This document shows positions 11,459 through 23,098 of a DNA stretch of 64,000 bases, one piece after another. This stretch comes from Trachythela sp. YZ-2020. Its lineage: Eukaryota > Cnidaria > Anthozoa > Malacalcyonacea > Clavulariidae. The translations under genes and the position numbers were made by a program. The notes beneath the pieces are model-generated. The model had not been told where the DNA came from. It worked only from the letters and a program-made list of their open reading frames with translations, and did not search any database. Numbering within the stretch: the stretch's first letter is position 1; the number at the start of each line of letters is the position of its first letter. Location of the stretch: contig JADLSH010000282.1 of the NCBI GenBank assembly GCA_016169945.1, forward strand, positions 1,939,001 to 2,003,000, read 5' to 3'.

Positions 11459-12118
11459 CTAGATAACAAAGTCCTGTAAGTGAGCAGGAGGTTTACGCAG
11501 GCGAGTGGAACGACGTGGGGCAGTATGTGGGTCTTCGGTTCCAGGGAGACGGACAGGTGGTAGGTTTGGAACATCGGTTGAGTGTTCGTTAGGTGCAGAA
11601 AAGGGGATGTGTTCTGGATCAGCTTGCATCACGTCGATCAATGGGTCAGGCGAACATGGGGTATGACTCGGGAGTGGATGACGAGTATCAGTGTTCGGTG
11701 GTTTGGACAGCTCTTCTGGGACTCGTGGTGGGAGGGGAGGCTTGGGTTCAACTGCTTTGGTAGACTCGTTGTCGCACGGTTGATGGAGACGAGGTATTGG
11801 TGGAGAAGGAGCTGACTTGTCGTTGACACGAAAGCACTCTGCTAATTTGACGCGATAAGATGTGGATCGGAGTTGGGAACCAGTAAACTTACGTACGTTG
11901 CGCCATTAGCCATCAATAGAAACAACCAAGTATCGATCACGGGCGCGAGTTTTGGAACCATCTGAAGTAATATACACTAAGTCGCCAATTTGAGCGGCGA
12001 GGGGTGAAGGAGGTTGGCCACTGGGTGTTTTGGACTTCTCGCTGGCAAGGTGGTTATGAGTACGATGTAAATGCTGTTGCCTGATCAGGTGGAGGTCGAA
12101 GATGGGAAGTTGACTGTT
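11459..12118 (-). pseudogene. Integrase C-terminal part (downstream of the insertion)
   Basis: Reading in from 12118 gives NSQLPIFDLHLIRQQHLH, continuing the helix that ends the integrase core at 16803. A small beta-barrel-like region follows (IGDLVYITSDGSKTRARDRY), then a proline-rich tail ending RRSTRLRKPPAHLQDFVI and a stop at 11459. Restoring the join across the 12121-16802 insert gives a continuous frame, which dates the insert after the retrotransposon. One stop lies near 11908. Confidence 0.75.
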
Positions 12119-12402
12119 GGCTCAGGTAGATTAATGCCTGGCTCCCACGCAAATAAACCAGAAATACATTAAATTAAATTAAAAATTCGGATTAGTCAGT
12201 ATGAATGTGGTTGAAGTTGCTATGGGTAGACTATTGTATTCTGCTCTTTATTAACGCCTCCGTTGCCATGGCAACGGTCACGTGACCAATTTAATGCCTT
12301 CAAACCATGTTGCCAAAACAAGGCCGCTGATGGGCGCGGATATTAATTAAGACGAGCTGATATTTACACATTCAGGTTCTATGATACACGTAGATAATGG
12401 CT

Positions 12403-12535
12403 ACAATCAGCCCCTGCTTCCCTAGAATTCAGAATTTTAAATATTTACGATATTACAACACTGACATGGTTCTTTCGTGTAAATTACCCGAGATTACTCA
12501 AAAACAAAGGTAGTTAGGAGCAGGGGCTGATTTGT
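12403..12535. mobile_element. Small MITE nested in the TIR element
   Basis: CAATCAGCCCCTGCTTCC at the left end and GGAGCAGGGGCTGATTTG at the right end are near-complementary. The body of about 130 bp is non-coding. Confidence 0.55.
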
Positions 12536-13844
12536 GTCACAAACCCCATGGTATTTACTAAACAAATGCGTTGTTAATGTATCAAATTGGCTAGAAATCG
12601 CGCCCATCAAAGCAAACGTGTTTTTTTCCACGCGATCACTTTGGCATCGCCGCCATTATTATGAGCCTGCATGTAAGCTTAGCGGATATTCACGTAAACA
12701 TACGAAATTAACATTCCAATGTTGTAATATGACACGCAGACGCAGCTATTACAACATTCGAAGCAGCCGTAGTAAATCTTGATTTCGCAAACATATTTTG
12801 GCCAAGAATATGGATAGTGTTAGATTTACTTGTCGCCATATGTATGTTATATGTATTCATGGTGTTGATCGAGCATGTATAATGCAAAGAAAACTGCGAG
12901 AATCTCGCGGACAGCAGTCATTACAGACATAGAACCATGAACGGTTCATAATTTATGAACCCTCTATTGCATATAAATGACATGCTATTTTTACATCGGA
13001 AGAAATGTAAAAGAAGGAATGCACCATAATAAATAATAAAATACATTAATTTAACTTTTTTGACATTTTTAAATATATTTTCAGACATTATGTTTATTAT
13101 ATTTACATCGATTTTGTCACAATAAAACAATATTTCGTGAATAGGTAGTGTATTATTAATATAATGCTACATGTTTGCATTTATATCTGCTGTTTCACAA
13201 AGCCACTTGAGTACTTGACAGTAATCCGCATAGTTCCAATTAATCTTAATGTAATATCAACCATCAGATATTGGCGCAAAATTAAAAAATTATTCTACAA
13301 GCGATTTCATACATCTTGTAAATACCACCTTTGAGTTGCAGCTAATTTACAGCTGTTTATATTTGATATTTAGACCTTGTAGACTGGTCTTCTATAAATA
13401 CATGTGTGTATATTGTATATTGTATATTAAATGAACTAGGTTTCTGTAGTCTTGGACATTCGCATCATATTACATAACATCTTATAGTGCTTTCCATCTT
13501 TCAAACTGACATGACGTCGTTTAACTGAAATTAATTATTTATAAAAGCGCTTCAAAAATGATGAAAAATACACGAAAAAATATACTAAAGTCACCGTAAA
13601 CCAGTTAATTTACTTTTTGTACCTCAAATTGAAAATATAGTAAATACCGTAAGGGATAAATATTAGTGATATTACGTAATGTCAGTTTGGCATTTGAGAA
13701 ATAAGGATTTTTGAGTATGCCAGGAATGTGTACACCAAATAAGGAAACTTGGCGGCAAAATCAATCAGTTTCGCGGTGTTTTCGCTCTGTGCAACGTAAA
13801 GTGATATACTGGTGTATTGTTAATTTTATATTCACTTCTAAAAG

Positions 13845-14078
13845 ATGACCAAACCATGTGTAGATAGTATAGAGGTGGCAAAGAAGAGAAAAATGTGAAA
13901 CGCGAGGGAAAAGCGCCGTCGACAAAAACGCGCACTCAATAAGCGCAACGCTGCTACTGCGGCAATAGCGCGCGAGTTGAATGAAGCCAAAGACTACCAG
14001 AAAGCAGTAGCTGATAAATATCATGGTAAATGCAAGATGGTGTCAAAAGAAGCGAAAGAACTACGGGGGAAACTTTAA
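13845..14078 (+). pseudogene. Captured coiled-coil exon fragment
   Basis: From ATG 13845 the frame reads MTKPCVDSIEVAKKRKM, an in-frame TGA, then a strongly basic, helical stretch (REKRRRQKRALNKRN, then AIARELNEAKDYQKAVADKY) ending at TAA 14076. After one base shift in the GGGGGA run the coding character continues (NFKSKLSRD) up to a possible donor at about 14099. It looks like the first coding exon of a host gene, now broken, carried with the kinase exon downstream. A joint origin of the two pieces is inferred from proximity and strand. Confidence 0.45.
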
Positions 14079-14684
14079 GTCCAAACTTTCACGAGACAGG
14101 TACTGTACAGTAATAGACATACAATGTAAACTTTCCCCAGAAAATATATCAATTAATTTAAGATTAGAAGGTGCCTACACAAGAGTCGTTGGCAGATTTT
14201 CATAGGGTGTCCTGTTTTACCACCACTACAACTGATGATAAACAGTCAAAATGTCCAAAAACGACAGTGGTGAATTTATACTGTAGGGAGGGGGGGGGGT
14301 TGCAAGGGGGTGCAAAAATATATTTATCATACTTTTAAAATGTTTCATGTATTGCTAGTCTAAGACCAACTTATTTTATGAATTCAAGGCAGCACTAGTT
14401 CAAAATACCCATTGCACTTTGTAACCAAGAAACTACTAGGCGCACACTGGTGCGATGGCACACTGCTGGTCAGTGTAGGGTTCTATGTGCTCCCTTGATC
14501 AGCTGCTTGCCCTGCCCTAGCCCACCCCCCTAAAAGCTGGAAGGGTTCACTACTGATAAAATTGTGACTTGTGTTGACTGACGCAGAATCATTTGTGCTA
14601 CTTGTGTTACGTGTACCTCAATGAACATGTTTGCTCAGTTGTTTTTATTTCAATTATACTAAAATATACATTATCATGATTTAG

Positions 14685-15233
14685 ATTGCCATAAATACCA
14701 ATGGATATAGAGGATCTTTACAAATACTCGATACCTCAGTAAATCAGATAAGCCCATGTGATTTAGTACCACTGGAAAATAATCATTCAGAGTCCAATAT
14801 TGGTTCAGGCACATATGGAGAGTGTATATTAATGAAGCACAAACGGTTTGGAATAACTGTTCTAGTAAAGCAGTTGGTGTCATCTGATTTAAAAGTTATG
14901 GCTGAGGCACCATGCATGAATGTCCTCATATATCAAAGCATTCCACATTTGGTAGGAGTTCAAATTGAACATAAGCCATATTCACTGGTAATGGAATTCA
15001 TTGGCCACAACACGGAATCCACAACCGTCCACAAATTACAACACCAACATATAGCTCCAGAAGTTTTAAGAGGTCAGCCAGTTTGTACTTCCAGTGATGT
15101 TTTTTCTCTTGGATCAATTATACATAACATTGGGAACATTTTGAGGAATGTAGCCATAAAATCCTTGGGAAAACAATGCAAAGTCAAGTCTTCTGCATGG
15201 TCATCTGTTCCTGAAGTTATCACAATGCTGTGA
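14685..15233 (+). pseudogene. Captured protein-kinase-like exon lacking the catalytic loop
   Basis: After an acceptor at 14684 the open frame includes a glycine loop (IGSGTYGE), a beta-3 lysine (ITVLVKQL), a hinge-like strand (PYSLVMEFIG) and then an activation-segment end and alpha-F region (IAPEVLRGQPVCTSSDVFSLG). The HRD catalytic loop and the DFG motif, which should lie between VHKLQ and HQHIAPE, are absent, so about 60 residues are missing and the product cannot be an active kinase. No intron breaks the exon. It lies inside the 12121-16802 TIR element, which suggests gene capture by transposition. Confidence 0.6.
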
Positions 15234-15320
15234 AAAATATCTCAATGATATAAATCTTGTTGCATCTTCCTACAATATAAAATATACACTACATGTAAAA
15301 TTATTCAATCTAGTTATATT

Positions 15321-16222
15321 ACTGACTTTGCAGTATTAAAAAGCATATTATATAGTATTAAACATTAACTAAACCCTATATCTATACTGATCTCTGAACA
15401 GTTGATGCTAATGTTTTCAAGACTTCGAGTCTTTAGTTAACAGGTTGTCAAGACTAAGAGTCTTTCGGCAGCCAGCAGAAACTGACTTGCAGTATTAAAA
15501 AGCATATTATATAGTAAACATTAACTAAACCCTATATCTATACTGATCTCTGAACAGTTGATGCTAATGTTTTCAAGACTTCGAGTCTTTAGTTAACAGG
15601 TTGTCAAGACTAAGAGTCTTTCGGCAGCCAGCAGAGACCGACTTGCAGTATTAAAAAGCATATTATATAGTAAACATTAACTAAACCCTATATCTATACT
15701 GATCTGTGAACAGTTGATGCTAATGTTTTCAAGACTTCAAGTCTTTAGTTAACAGGTTGTCAAGACTACAAGTCTTTCGGCAGCCAGCAGAAACTGCTTG
15801 CAGTATTAAAAAGCATATTATATAGTAAACATTAACTAAACCCTATATCTATACTAATCTGTGAACAGTTGATGCTAATGTTTTCAAGACTTCGAGTCTT
15901 TAGTTAACAGGTTGTCAAGACTAAGAGTCTTTCGGCAGCCAGCAGAAACTGACTTGCAGTATTAAAAAGCATATTATATAGTAAACATTAACTAAACCCT
16001 ATATCTATACTGATCTGTGAACAGTTGATGCTAATGTTTTCAAGACTTCAAGTCTTTAGTTAACAGGTTGTCAAGACTAAGAGTCTTTCGGCAGCCAGCA
16101 GAAACTGACTTGCAGTATTAAAAAGCATATTATATAGTTAACATTAACTAAACCCTATACTGTACATATCTATACTGATCTGTGAACAGATGCTAATGCT
16201 TTCAAGACTTTGAGTCTTTAGT
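15321..16222. repeat. 156-bp tandem satellite, about 5.8 units, with hairpin motifs
   Basis: Unit starts lie at about 15321, 15481, 15637, 15793, 15948 and 16104. Each unit carries two small hairpins, AAGACTTCGAGTCTT and AAGACTAAGAGTCTT, separated by a short spacer. Copies differ at few positions. The array is inside the TIR element. Confidence 0.9.
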
Positions 16223-16802
16223 TGCATATACAGTAGAATAGTACAGTACTTCTATTTAATTGCATTATTTTGTTGTATATATAAATTGTTGTATATATAA
16301 ATTTTAATTGATTAAATAATTTAAAACCAAATGCCAAAGGAAGCTGTAAAAACGCTTTCTTTTGGTATGCTCTTGTTTGTGTGGTTTAATCTCGGCAAAC
16401 AGATTAAATGTTCAGCAACTCCTACCCGGAGACTATGAGAAGAGCTACGTTGTCCAGATAAAGAATGGATATTAACATATTTCGCATATTTGACTTTATA
16501 TTTGTCATTTGCATTTGCGATTTGCAACTATAAAACTATAGAAACCTATTCATTATTGCAATAAAGTTATATACATACCATTTACAGTTGCGATGCATAT
16601 TAGAGCCAATCAGACACGAAAATACATTAAATACTCCTTTCAATCTTTCATTTTATAAATATTCAAATCATCACACTCAGTAGGACGCCATTTTGAAACT
16701 AAATATTCGTGCCGGCCCACGAATGCCTGCAAAAACGCGTGGATCGCGCGTGGCGCCTGTGAGGTCAATACGGCGAGGGAGCCAGGCATTAATCTACCTG
16801 AG

Positions 16803-17646
16803 GGTAAATTGATCGCGTTGGAACCACATCTCACGGGCAGACAAACCTCTGTCACGTATACGGGTGTTCAGGTTAGCAGTGGCGATTGCAAGTGTTAGAG
16901 GAGAAGCAGCACCACCTTCTGGGGAAATGTGGAGTAGTTCATCTCCGAGCTCAGCGATACATTTCTCAGCTACCGGGTTCTTGTTAACATTCTTTACGCG
17001 ACCAATCTCGAGGGAGACTTCATGGCGTCGCAGTTCTTCGTCGTTAGCTACAGCAGCAAACCCAGGAGCAGGATCAACTCTAATAACTGCACAGGGACCA
17101 GAAATCGGGCATAACTCAAGGCAGAGGCGGATAAGACCAGCACGGAGGGTAGCGCGGCGCTCGTCTTCTATAATGCAGGATGTGGTGAAAGAAGAGGTTG
17201 TCTCACGAACGACAAGGACGAGTTGTTTGTTTCTCTTCATCACGTCGGCAGCAAATGATATACCAACTGCGGCTGGTGGGTCTGATGTGGACTGTTCGAT
17301 CAAACAGGTGGGGATCTTCTTGAGGGAAGCGGAGATTTATCGAGGTCTAAGGCGTAGAAATAGCGGAGGACAACTTGTTGTAGCTGTGACGAGACGGGTG
17401 GCTAAGTTTGACATGATGTGCAGTCAGTAGACCATCTATTATAGGGCGAGGAACAAGGATACATTCACGAGAAGGACAAAATGGCTCATCTTTTTGACGA
17501 CAACTAGACCGGCCCTTGAAAGAGGCAACGTTGAGGTGGCGCTTGACGTCCTTAATGTTGGTTGACTTCTTGGAAGGGCGGGTGCCTTGCTTGAGATGAG
17601 AGTGGACACGACGCAGGTCTGGACATTCTTGTTGAGTTTGTAGCAA
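16803..17646 (-). pseudogene. Integrase zinc-binding and catalytic core
   Basis: The frame shows a zinc-binding-like stretch (HHVKLSHPS) at about 17410, then the DDE core: the first Asp in GISFAADVMKRN (about 17250), the second Asp in RVDPAPGF (about 17065) and the Glu in KNPVAEKCIAEL (about 16970). The core ends at MWFQRDQFT, where the TIR element is inserted. One frame change separates the zinc region from the core. Confidence 0.75.
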
Positions 17647-18023
17647 CGCCGACCGGGTAGTGAAAGGAAGAGTGACAGAGCCAGAAAGTACGTCATGGAT
17701 GGAAATGGGAAGAACAACTGAATCTTCGGCTTTCGAGATGAAGGAGCAGATCTGACAACGAGGATCGTCACAGGGTGGAGCATTGCGGCTGGCGAAGTCA
17801 GATGGTAAGTTAGCAGAACCGGCAAGGTGGCGGAGTGATGTCTGGTAACGGCTGACGGTCGAAAGGAATGTAGTGACACGCGGGCTTGAAGAGAATTGGC
17901 CACGACAAAGCTTTTCAAAGGATTGGACGCAAGGCTTGCTGTCTGTGAGGACGCAGGTCTGGATCTTGGATTGGATGATATACGGCGCAAAGTGCTTAAC
18001 AGCAGAAGCGATGGACAGTGCTT

Positions 18024-19114
18024 CTATTCACAGGGGAGCCAAGTTACCAGGTGTTTTCTGGTCTTTGCGCTGAAGAAACCGGCGAGAAGCAATTTGTTGT
18101 TGCGGAGGGCGTAGAGTGTTGCACCAAGACCATTCATTTTCAGGGAGCCATCAGTTACAATCCAACGTTGGTCTTCAGGTTTTGGGATCACAATGGATTT
18201 GTTGGATGATAATGCCTTTTGAGCCTGGTGGAAGGAGGTGATGAGGTCTTCAGACCAGATGACAAGGTTGTTCGATTGGTTGCCAGCAGTTATGTTCTCC
18301 AGAGGGGCGATGAGGGTGGATGAACCTTCGATAACACGACCAAGCATTTTGTTGGAGCCAATGAACGCGCGAAGATCTCGGACTGTTTTCGGGGGGGCAC
18401 AAGACGAGAGAGTTGCTATACGATGGGGTGAAGCACGAATTGAGCCGCGAGACCATATCCAGCCGAGGATAGTGGTGGAGACAGGAGAAATGATGGTTTT
18501 CTTGGCAGAGAGACGGAGATCGCATTTGCCTAGGGCTGTCAGGACCTTTCTCCAGTTGGAAAGAAGCTCGGCAGGAGTGTTGCCACCACAGTAGAGATCA
18601 TCAGCGATTTTGGCTATGCAGCCGTCTTGAAGGAGATCGCCGAGGACACGGCACATTAGCTCTTCTAACGCCGTCTCTGAGCCAGGCATTCCCATAGCAC
18701 ATCTGGTGTAGATGCGGACACCTTTAAAGGGGGTTGCTACACCACAGTATTTGAGGAGCTCTTGGATAACGGTATTTGGTAAAACGACTGGGACAGGTCT
18801 GACACAATGATGTATCGCCAGCAGGCAATCTTACGAAGGGTGGAATCAACATCAGGCAACAATGAGGGCTGGGGTTTATTCTATCTCCCTACATCGGTGA
18901 AGGCAGTGGCAAGACGGAATCCCCAACTCCTTTTCTTGACGAGGAAAGACGGGTTGAGGTACTCAGCGACAACGTTAAGGTCTTCAGGACGCTGAAAAAC
19001 TCCTATGGCTTCGAGTTCATCGAACTTGGTCTGCAACTGCTCTAACTGGTCTCGGGCATATTGCGGCATGCGTCCTTTGCGTTGAGGGGGTTGGACTGGA
19101 CCCATGTTTACCAC
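18024..19114 (-). pseudogene. Reverse transcriptase (RNase H continues to about 17800)
   Basis: Palm and finger motifs follow in order: a start region (RKGRMPQYARDQLEQL), then [12 protein letters not shown] around 18800, [12 protein letters not shown] at 18690 and the catalytic IADDLYCGG near 18610 (the usual Tyr before Ala-Asp-Asp is Ile). LGWIWSRG and [11 protein letters not shown] follow, then the RNase H start ([19 protein letters not shown]). RNase H coding character continues downstream in another frame to about 17800. Two frameshifts and a stop make it non-functional. Confidence 0.8.
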
Positions 19115-19429
19115 GCCTTCCAGAGGGCCAGCGGAACCGTTGTATCCTGGTATAACTGGGTCAAAGACACGGTCGAATTCTTTTAATAAGCCAAGAAAGT
19201 TAACCTTCTCATCGGGAGACAGTAAGTCATCTGGGTCTACAGAAACGTTCTCAGAATGATATGTGTTGGTCAGGGGTCTTGGAAGGGTGTGGCCACAAGA
19301 GCGTGAATCAGGAGCTAAAAGTTTAGGAGATGAGTCATCCGTAACTAGGCGAGCCTGGCAAATGTGATCGTTCTTTTTAATGAAGATAGGCTCAGCCGAG
19401 GAGTTAAGAAGTCTGAGCTTTCCACCGAC

Positions 19430-20152
19430 CTAGTCGAGAATGCCAGGTGGGGGCCAGGCATGTGAAGACTTGACTGAACCACATAAGGCAGAGTCCACTC
19501 GAGGTTCAACAGCGAGTTGGGCATCAGATGGAAAGTCAGTGGGGACATCAATCTCAAGGAAACTACCAGGCCAGATGGTGGTGTTGGCAGAAGGGGCACG
19601 CAATAGTTGGCAACATCTGACTGCATGGTATTTGGATGGATTATTGGAAGGACCGTAGAGAACAACGTCAGAACCAGCAATTATAATTTCATGCTTGGCA
19701 GGTGGGACAGCAATGTCATTACGGGACATAAATGGTGTTCCGGCCAGAATATCGACATCAAGATCTTCCACAACAAGGGCTTCGAGAGTTAGGGTCTTGC
19801 CATTACGAGAAAATGACAAGCAGGTTTCACCGATGATGGAAAGGGGGGTACGGCCATCAGATTGAAGTGCAAGTTGTGAACTCTTGGATATCTTGGCGCC
19901 TATGTAGGAAGCGAGAGAAGCCTTTATCATATTTGTCTCTGCGCCAGTGTCGATGGTAAGGCGAAGGGTGTTGTGATCGAAGAAGACATGAAGGTATGGT
20001 GATTGGGTGACATTCACATGTCGAGTGTGGTGACTGGCAGAATGGTCACATTCACATTGAGGCGAGGTAGGGGATGGGATATCTCCATCTAGAAGGTCAT
20101 TTTCATAGTCTGGGATATCCTCAATATCTGAAACTTGGCGCACTTTGGACAT
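19430..20152 (-). pseudogene. Aspartic protease region of the LTR element
   Basis: The retropepsin active site LTIDTGAETNMI lies at about 19950, preceded by an acidic linker. The flap and C-terminal fold (GRTPLSIIGETCLSF and VEDLDVDILAGTPFM) follow at normal spacing. The frame is open through the domain. Confidence 0.8.
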
Positions 20153-21091
20153 GAACGACGATCAGACTCAGGTAGGTGTTGACAGGTACTTAGGAAGTGG
20201 GAACGATAGTCTGGGCGGCCAGCCTGGAAGTAAAGGGGGCAGGATTTGGTTGGGCGTGGCTTATAGGCAGGTTTATGCTTTGGTGGGTATGGGCGAGGAA
20301 ATGAAGGTGGGCGGTTACCAACACGGTGAGGTTTGTCAAAGACTGCAGAGGCCGTGCGCATGACTTTGGCTTCTTCGCTGATGTGTAATTCATCTAGCAA
20401 AGAGTCTAAGGCTTGAGATATCTCAGGCTTAATTGAAGCAAGGGTGCGACTACGAAGTTCTGTACCGTACCTTTGTTTGATGAGTCGTGGAAGACCTGGG
20501 TGGAGGAGCTGGAGCCAAGTAAACACAACAAAATTTTCAAAGGAGGAGAAAGCTCTTCATCGACTTCTGGAGCTATACCGTGATGGGTTATCCACTGGCA
20601 CTTGTTAACAGATTATCTTCAACAAAGGACATCAGGCATTGGTATTGGTCTTCAGGTCTTTGGTCAGTCTTAAGCTTGATGTTAGCCAGGTCTAAGAAAC
20701 GAGAACCAGTGGATTGCAAACCATAATGTTGTCGAATAGCTTGCCATACACCATTGACGGAGGTTGAATTTCGTAAGATGGTATTCCGAGAAATGATAGG
20801 CGCATAGTTAGCTATTTGGCCAAGCATAATTTCAAGATGGGTCACCTTTTGAGCTGCAGTACGGCGTTGCATGACGGGAACTTCTTCAGGGTCGTCGGTA
20901 AATCCGCGAAGAGGAGAGGCGTTTGTTTTCTTAAGCCAAGTTGCGCCATCGGTGAGGAAGGGGGCGAAGTTAGGGTCTAAGGATAGGATGTATTTTAAGT
21001 TATTCTCCCAAGCTTCTATGGACGTAATGGTTTCATTTGAGGTGAGCCACCACTGTTTCGGTGCTCGAACGCCGGCCATTTTGTTCGTCAA
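20153..21091 (-). pseudogene. Gag of the LTR element
   Basis: The frame starts [15 protein letters not shown] and runs as helical capsid-like sequence to about 20588. After a frameshift it continues ([20 protein letters not shown]) into a basic region and a degenerate Cys/His knuckle ([20 protein letters not shown]). This is the expected place for the nucleocapsid zinc motif; its second Cys is Tyr. Confidence 0.7.
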
Positions 21092-21202
21092 AAACGCTCG
21101 ACTGGTAATTCAAAACAAGGAGTTTTCGTCTTTATAATATATACTTCGTTGTACACCTTTTCGTACTTTACTGGTTCTTTATAATCCGCGACGCTGCCAC
21201 CA

Positions 21203-21389
21203 CGCCAATATTGAAAGACAACTCACACAGTCAGCGAATAAATGACAATTTAATACGGCCAAACTTACTACACAAGCGAGGATGTAAAATAACAATGTGG
21301 GAAGAGCCAGAACGATAATCTTACACGGAGTACATAACTAGGCGCGACTAGCATCGCAGGCGCGTATAACAATAACAATAACAAAACTA
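21203..21389 (-). repeat. 5' LTR
   Basis: This is the upstream LTR in element orientation; its partner is 11140-11321. The outer side adjoins TGGCGAATGGTAATTACC at 21390, a sequence also found inverted near 36340-36362. Confidence 0.85.
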
Positions 21390-21472
21390 TGGCGAATGGT
21401 AATTACCACTGACCAACCGCGATCTTAAGTTTTAAATAAAGTCCTTTGTCCCCCTGGTTTTTGCACAAATAG

Positions 21473-21633
21473 TTGAATGTTTTTAAAGCTAAAAATCTTC
21501 TTTTTTTTCTAATTTTTTTATACTTCATTTGCTTGTCTTACAACGTCAAGGACAAAGTTGCTTTTATTCCGCTCGTGGATGCATCAATTCACTATAAAGG
21601 AAGAATATTTCTTGTCACAGTCACAGCCTCACA
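21473..21633 (+). CDS. Possible first exon with a signal peptide
   Basis: ATG at 21473 opens a frame with a strongly hydrophobic leader (NLLFFLIFLYFICLSYN) and then IPLVDASIHYKGRIFLVTVT, ending at a good donor (CACAG followed by GTAAGA) at 21634. I found no downstream exon in the window, and SINE and hAT sequence follows. It may be the start of a secreted-protein gene disrupted by insertions, or chance. Confidence 0.25.
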
Positions 21634-21841
21634 GGTAAGATTCGTAATTTTTTTTTACTTTCCGGGAAATATAATTTTAGGCAGGCAAATTCTGTTTTTA
21701 CAAAAATTCAACAATGAACAATATCACAATAACAAAGCTCTCTTTTGAGCTTTAACAAAGTTTTGCCAGCCAGAAAAACGTAAACAAAGCAAGAGATCTA
21801 TAACAGTCGATAAATAAAACTGACTGATTGACTAAAAATGT

Positions 21842-22105
21842 GGGGCTTCGGTGGCGAAGTGGTTAGCTCATTTACCTTTCACCTCTAAGGCCGCGGGTTC
21901 AAGTCTCAGTGAGAACTTTCTCAATGCGACTCGAACCCAGTCCTTAAGTGAAAAAGTAAAGTCAACGCTCTGCCGAAAGTCGTGGGTTTTCTCCGGGTAC
22001 TCGGTTTCCTCCCACAGGAAAGTTGACAGGGCGAGTTAGGTAAAAGGGCCCACAGTAATTGGCATATGCTGTTGTGGTGACCCTGCCCTAGTTGGCGAAG
22101 CTAAA
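21842..22105 (+). mobile_element. tRNA-derived SINE, plus strand
   Basis: The A-box-like TGGCGAAGTGGTTAGC and B-box-like GGTTCAAGTCT at tRNA spacing form the head. A conserved central part (GTGGGTTTTCTCCGGGTACT) and an A-rich tail at about 22107 follow. A second copy lies at 50995-51243 on the minus strand. Confidence 0.85.
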
Positions 22106-22109
22106 CAAA

Positions 22110-22849
22110 AAAAAAATTGTGCAGATAAGCTTTTATTATCAGTTTCAGCACTCACATTTATGTTCGTTTGTTTTTATTACAGCAGTTTATATAAATATAT
22201 TTGTGGTTTTATACATATTTAATTATGATGTCAAATTGATATCCTTATACTTACCATAGGTTTTTGCCTTTGTATATAATAATATAATGGACATTAATAT
22301 TAAGCCATGGCTTATATCATGGACAAATCTTGCCCAGAGACACAACAGGTCTAAACATTGGGGTGTAGATCATTCTGCCCGACGAAAGGATGTGGTCAGG
22401 ACATAACGTAAAGGTTATGGGCACCTCATGCTTCATGTAAAAGAACAGAAAGATTAGGGGTACTCATGCCGCTAGTGGCAATGCCCAGATAGATCGAGCG
22501 CCAAAAGCAATAGGCTACTAGGCGGTATGCGTGCAGGCTCCCCAGAAAATTTTAAAATGTAGAGGCTGTGAAACATCATTTATGCACTTTGGGGCAGATT
22601 TTATAGAATTCTGATAGTCAGAAAATGTTCTATATTAGATTAAAAAAATTTTTAAATTACCCGAACTGGATCGTCAAGGGTGTTTGTTCCCACTGAACAT
22701 GAATTGAATGTATTTTTGCCCGACTAACGCAAAATTTCCCCTACAAATTGCAATTGACTCTTTATCGTTAGCGTGTATCAATTCTAAGACGATATCATCT
22801 TAGAATTTTGCAGTTTTCATATCTTCGGTTCAGTGCATGCTATGTAGAT
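22110..22849. other. Intergenic stretch without recognised features
   Basis: I see no coding frame, RNA or clear repeat here. It ends at the 8-bp target duplication of the hAT element. Confidence 0.4.
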
Positions 22850-23098
22850 GACAATACCAGGGTCTTTTTTAACTATATAACTGGGGGGCGAAAGTCCCCC
22901 AGCCCCTTCTTCGGCCCCCCCACTGACGGATTTTGGCCTCCCCAGTGAATGAGAAAATGTTCCTTTTACAAAGCAATAAAAAGTTAAGAAACATTAAAAA
23001 AACAATTTGTTGCCTTCATGTGATGGTAAGGAAATAAGAGATTAAAATAGTGATTAGAATTGTTCAAAATAGTGAAAATACATTCTTTTAAGTAAAAA

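Larger units (their letters stand above)
12121..16802. mobile_element. 4.68-kb TIR element inserted in the integrase, carrying captured gene parts
   Basis: The outermost 26 bp are perfect inverted repeats, starting CTCAGGTAGATTAATGCCTG. On the plus strand GG flanks both sides, consistent with a 2-bp target duplication, and excising the element restores the integrase frame. No transposase is visible, so it is probably non-autonomous. Inside are a small MITE (12403-12535), a coiled-coil exon (13845-14078), a protein-kinase-like exon (14685-15233) and a satellite array (15321-16222). The superfamily cannot be assigned from these ends. Confidence 0.8.
11140..21389 (-). mobile_element. Ty3/Gypsy-like LTR retrotransposon, interrupted and decayed
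   Basis: Two near-identical direct repeats (11140-11321 and 21203-21389) bound a minus-strand gag-protease-RT-RNase H-integrase array. Removing the 4.68-kb insertion at 12121-16802 leaves about 5.6 kb, a normal length for the group. A likely primer-binding site begins TGGTGGCAGCG just inside the upstream LTR (about 21202-21192, minus strand). The two LTRs differ by only two short indels, so the insertion is fairly young, yet the reading frames have several frameshifts. Gypsy is favoured over BEL by the gene order and by the protease and RT motifs, from family knowledge. I could not identify a clean target duplication. Confidence 0.85.

Noticed and set aside
12534..12782. 82-codon open frame in the TIR element
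   Set aside because: No splice signals, motif or coding bias could be seen.
15321..16222. CRISPR-like regular repeats
   Set aside because: The whole 156-bp unit is repeated, with no unique spacers, in a eukaryotic transposon; it is a satellite.
16864..17430. Plus-strand 188-codon open frame
   Set aside because: It is the complement of the integrase core, whose catalytic motifs are on the minus strand.
11130..21400. Target-site duplication of the LTR element
   Set aside because: The bases just outside the two LTRs do not match in any register I tried, so no duplication is claimed.
21842..21915. tRNA gene
   Set aside because: The A and B boxes are present but the sequence does not fold as a full tRNA and continues into a SINE body with a second dispersed copy.
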